Source: Paramecium tetraurelia
Taxonomy: Eukaryota; Ciliophora; Oligohymenophorea; Peniculida; Parameciidae
Direction of reading: 5' to 3'
DNA length: 64,000 nucleotides
NCBI RefSeq assembly: GCF_000165425.1
Contig: NW_001799032.1
Coordinates: forward strand, 1-64,000
A model generated the notes under the pieces. It ran no database searches and had not been told where the DNA came from. It worked only from the letters and a program-made list of their open reading frames with translations. The position numbers and the translations under genes are program-made. The number at the start of each line of letters is the position of its first letter. Position 1 is the first letter of the stretch. Below are positions 63,443 through 64,000 of this stretch, piece by piece.

Positions 63443-64000
63443 TCAATCAATTAATTTCTTGGATTAAAATGTCTTTGATCCTATTGTGGGAGATCTTTTT
63501 AATTAAATTGTCGGAGATCGTTTAATCTGTCTTGCTTTATATGCAGCTGCACTTCTGGCCTCACTCATTATTGACTATAATCTGATTTTAAAATCTGAAT
63601 GATAATTTTTCATTAAGCGAACCCACTCTTTGTGAGTCAATTCAATTTACAATTTGGGCTATTCAATCTGACTTAGATAGACAACCAACTTGTAGGTAAG
63701 CATTTGGAATGGATAACTATCAGAAGAAAATTATCTAATTTTATCGAAAATATTTTCTTTAGTCATAGAGCCATTTAATCGAGCTATTATCGATATATAC
63801 AATTATTACTTCTTTTCATATTGATTTCTCTTTTCTCTATCATCATCCTGTACTCCTATTCCTCCTTTTATTTTAATTACTTAACTTCATCAGATGATAG
63901 TTTTGACATCAATTTCATTCTTTCTGTTGCAATTAGCACTTTGTTCTTTTATTTATAATCAAGGAGTGCTGAAAAATACTAATGCACAATATATTAAATA
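63443..64000 (-). CDS. hypothetical basic protein, probably partial
   Basis: TGA at 63443, with a 26-nt intron (63784-63809). From ATG 63918 the exons total exactly 450 nt (149 residues), but the same frame is open upstream to the window edge, so the true start may lie outside. The N-terminal part is a charged helix (SSDEVKQLKQKEEQEYRMMI), the middle includes 'ELTHKEWVRLMKNYHSDFKI', and the C-terminus is basic with two similar octamers, IKRSPTIQ and LKRSPTIG, separated by one residue or less. No family was recognised. It is convergent with giant B, 26 bp away. Confidence 0.6.

Noticed and set aside
1-64000. CRISPR arrays, insertion sequences, operons or ribosome binding sites
   Set aside because: The window is a ciliate nuclear genome with spliced genes. 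No direct-repeat/spacer arrays or transposase motifs were seen.

Overview
This window is macronuclear DNA from a ciliate, almost certainly Paramecium. Long reading frames open only if TAA and TAG are read as glutamine and TGA is the sole stop. Genes are interrupted by very short GT...AG introns (about 18-34 nt, often starting GTA and ending TAG). The DNA is very AT-rich, and many neighbouring genes are only 30-90 bp apart on either strand. All models below use that code. For most genes the exon length left after removing the proposed introns is an exact multiple of three.

Layout. 1-9969: a partial gene, a WD40 protein and a roughly 2,350-residue cysteine-rich membrane protein, all on the minus strand. 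9970-12900: mostly gene-poor, with a 36-bp perfect palindrome and a small membrane protein gene. 12907-24094: two more WD40 paralogues of the first, a propeller-like unknown, a GNAT-like acetyltransferase, a cathepsin L-like protease, and one disrupted minus-strand coding stretch. 24532-31605: a dense housekeeping block with a metallophosphoesterase, an EAPP homologue divergent from eIF2B delta, a TPR protein and an importin-alpha-like protein. 31686-35792: a minus-strand cluster with a SILK/RVxF (PP1-docking) protein, an Aurora-like kinase, an unknown and a CUE-domain protein. 36382-41735: an unresolved membrane protein, a SNARE, an SR-type RNA-binding protein, an unresolved acidic gene and a mitochondrial acyl carrier protein.

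41947-63416 is the most unusual part. Two adjacent, same-strand giant genes encode type I membrane proteins of about 2,824 and 4,197 residues. They are built from two and three copies of one ~1,350-1,430-residue module that I do not recognise, each ending in an acidic stretch, one membrane helix and a short charged tail. Introns recur at equivalent places near the start of each module, and near-identical DNA tracts (one including an intron) show recent homogenisation between modules and between the two genes. A partial minus-strand gene ends the window.

The genes do not form a pathway. Functional links are limited to shared themes: surface proteins (the cysteine-rich protein and the two giants), translation (eIF2B delta), nuclear transport and RNA processing, and kinase/PP1 regulation. 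No tRNA, rRNA, CRISPR array or transposon was recognised.
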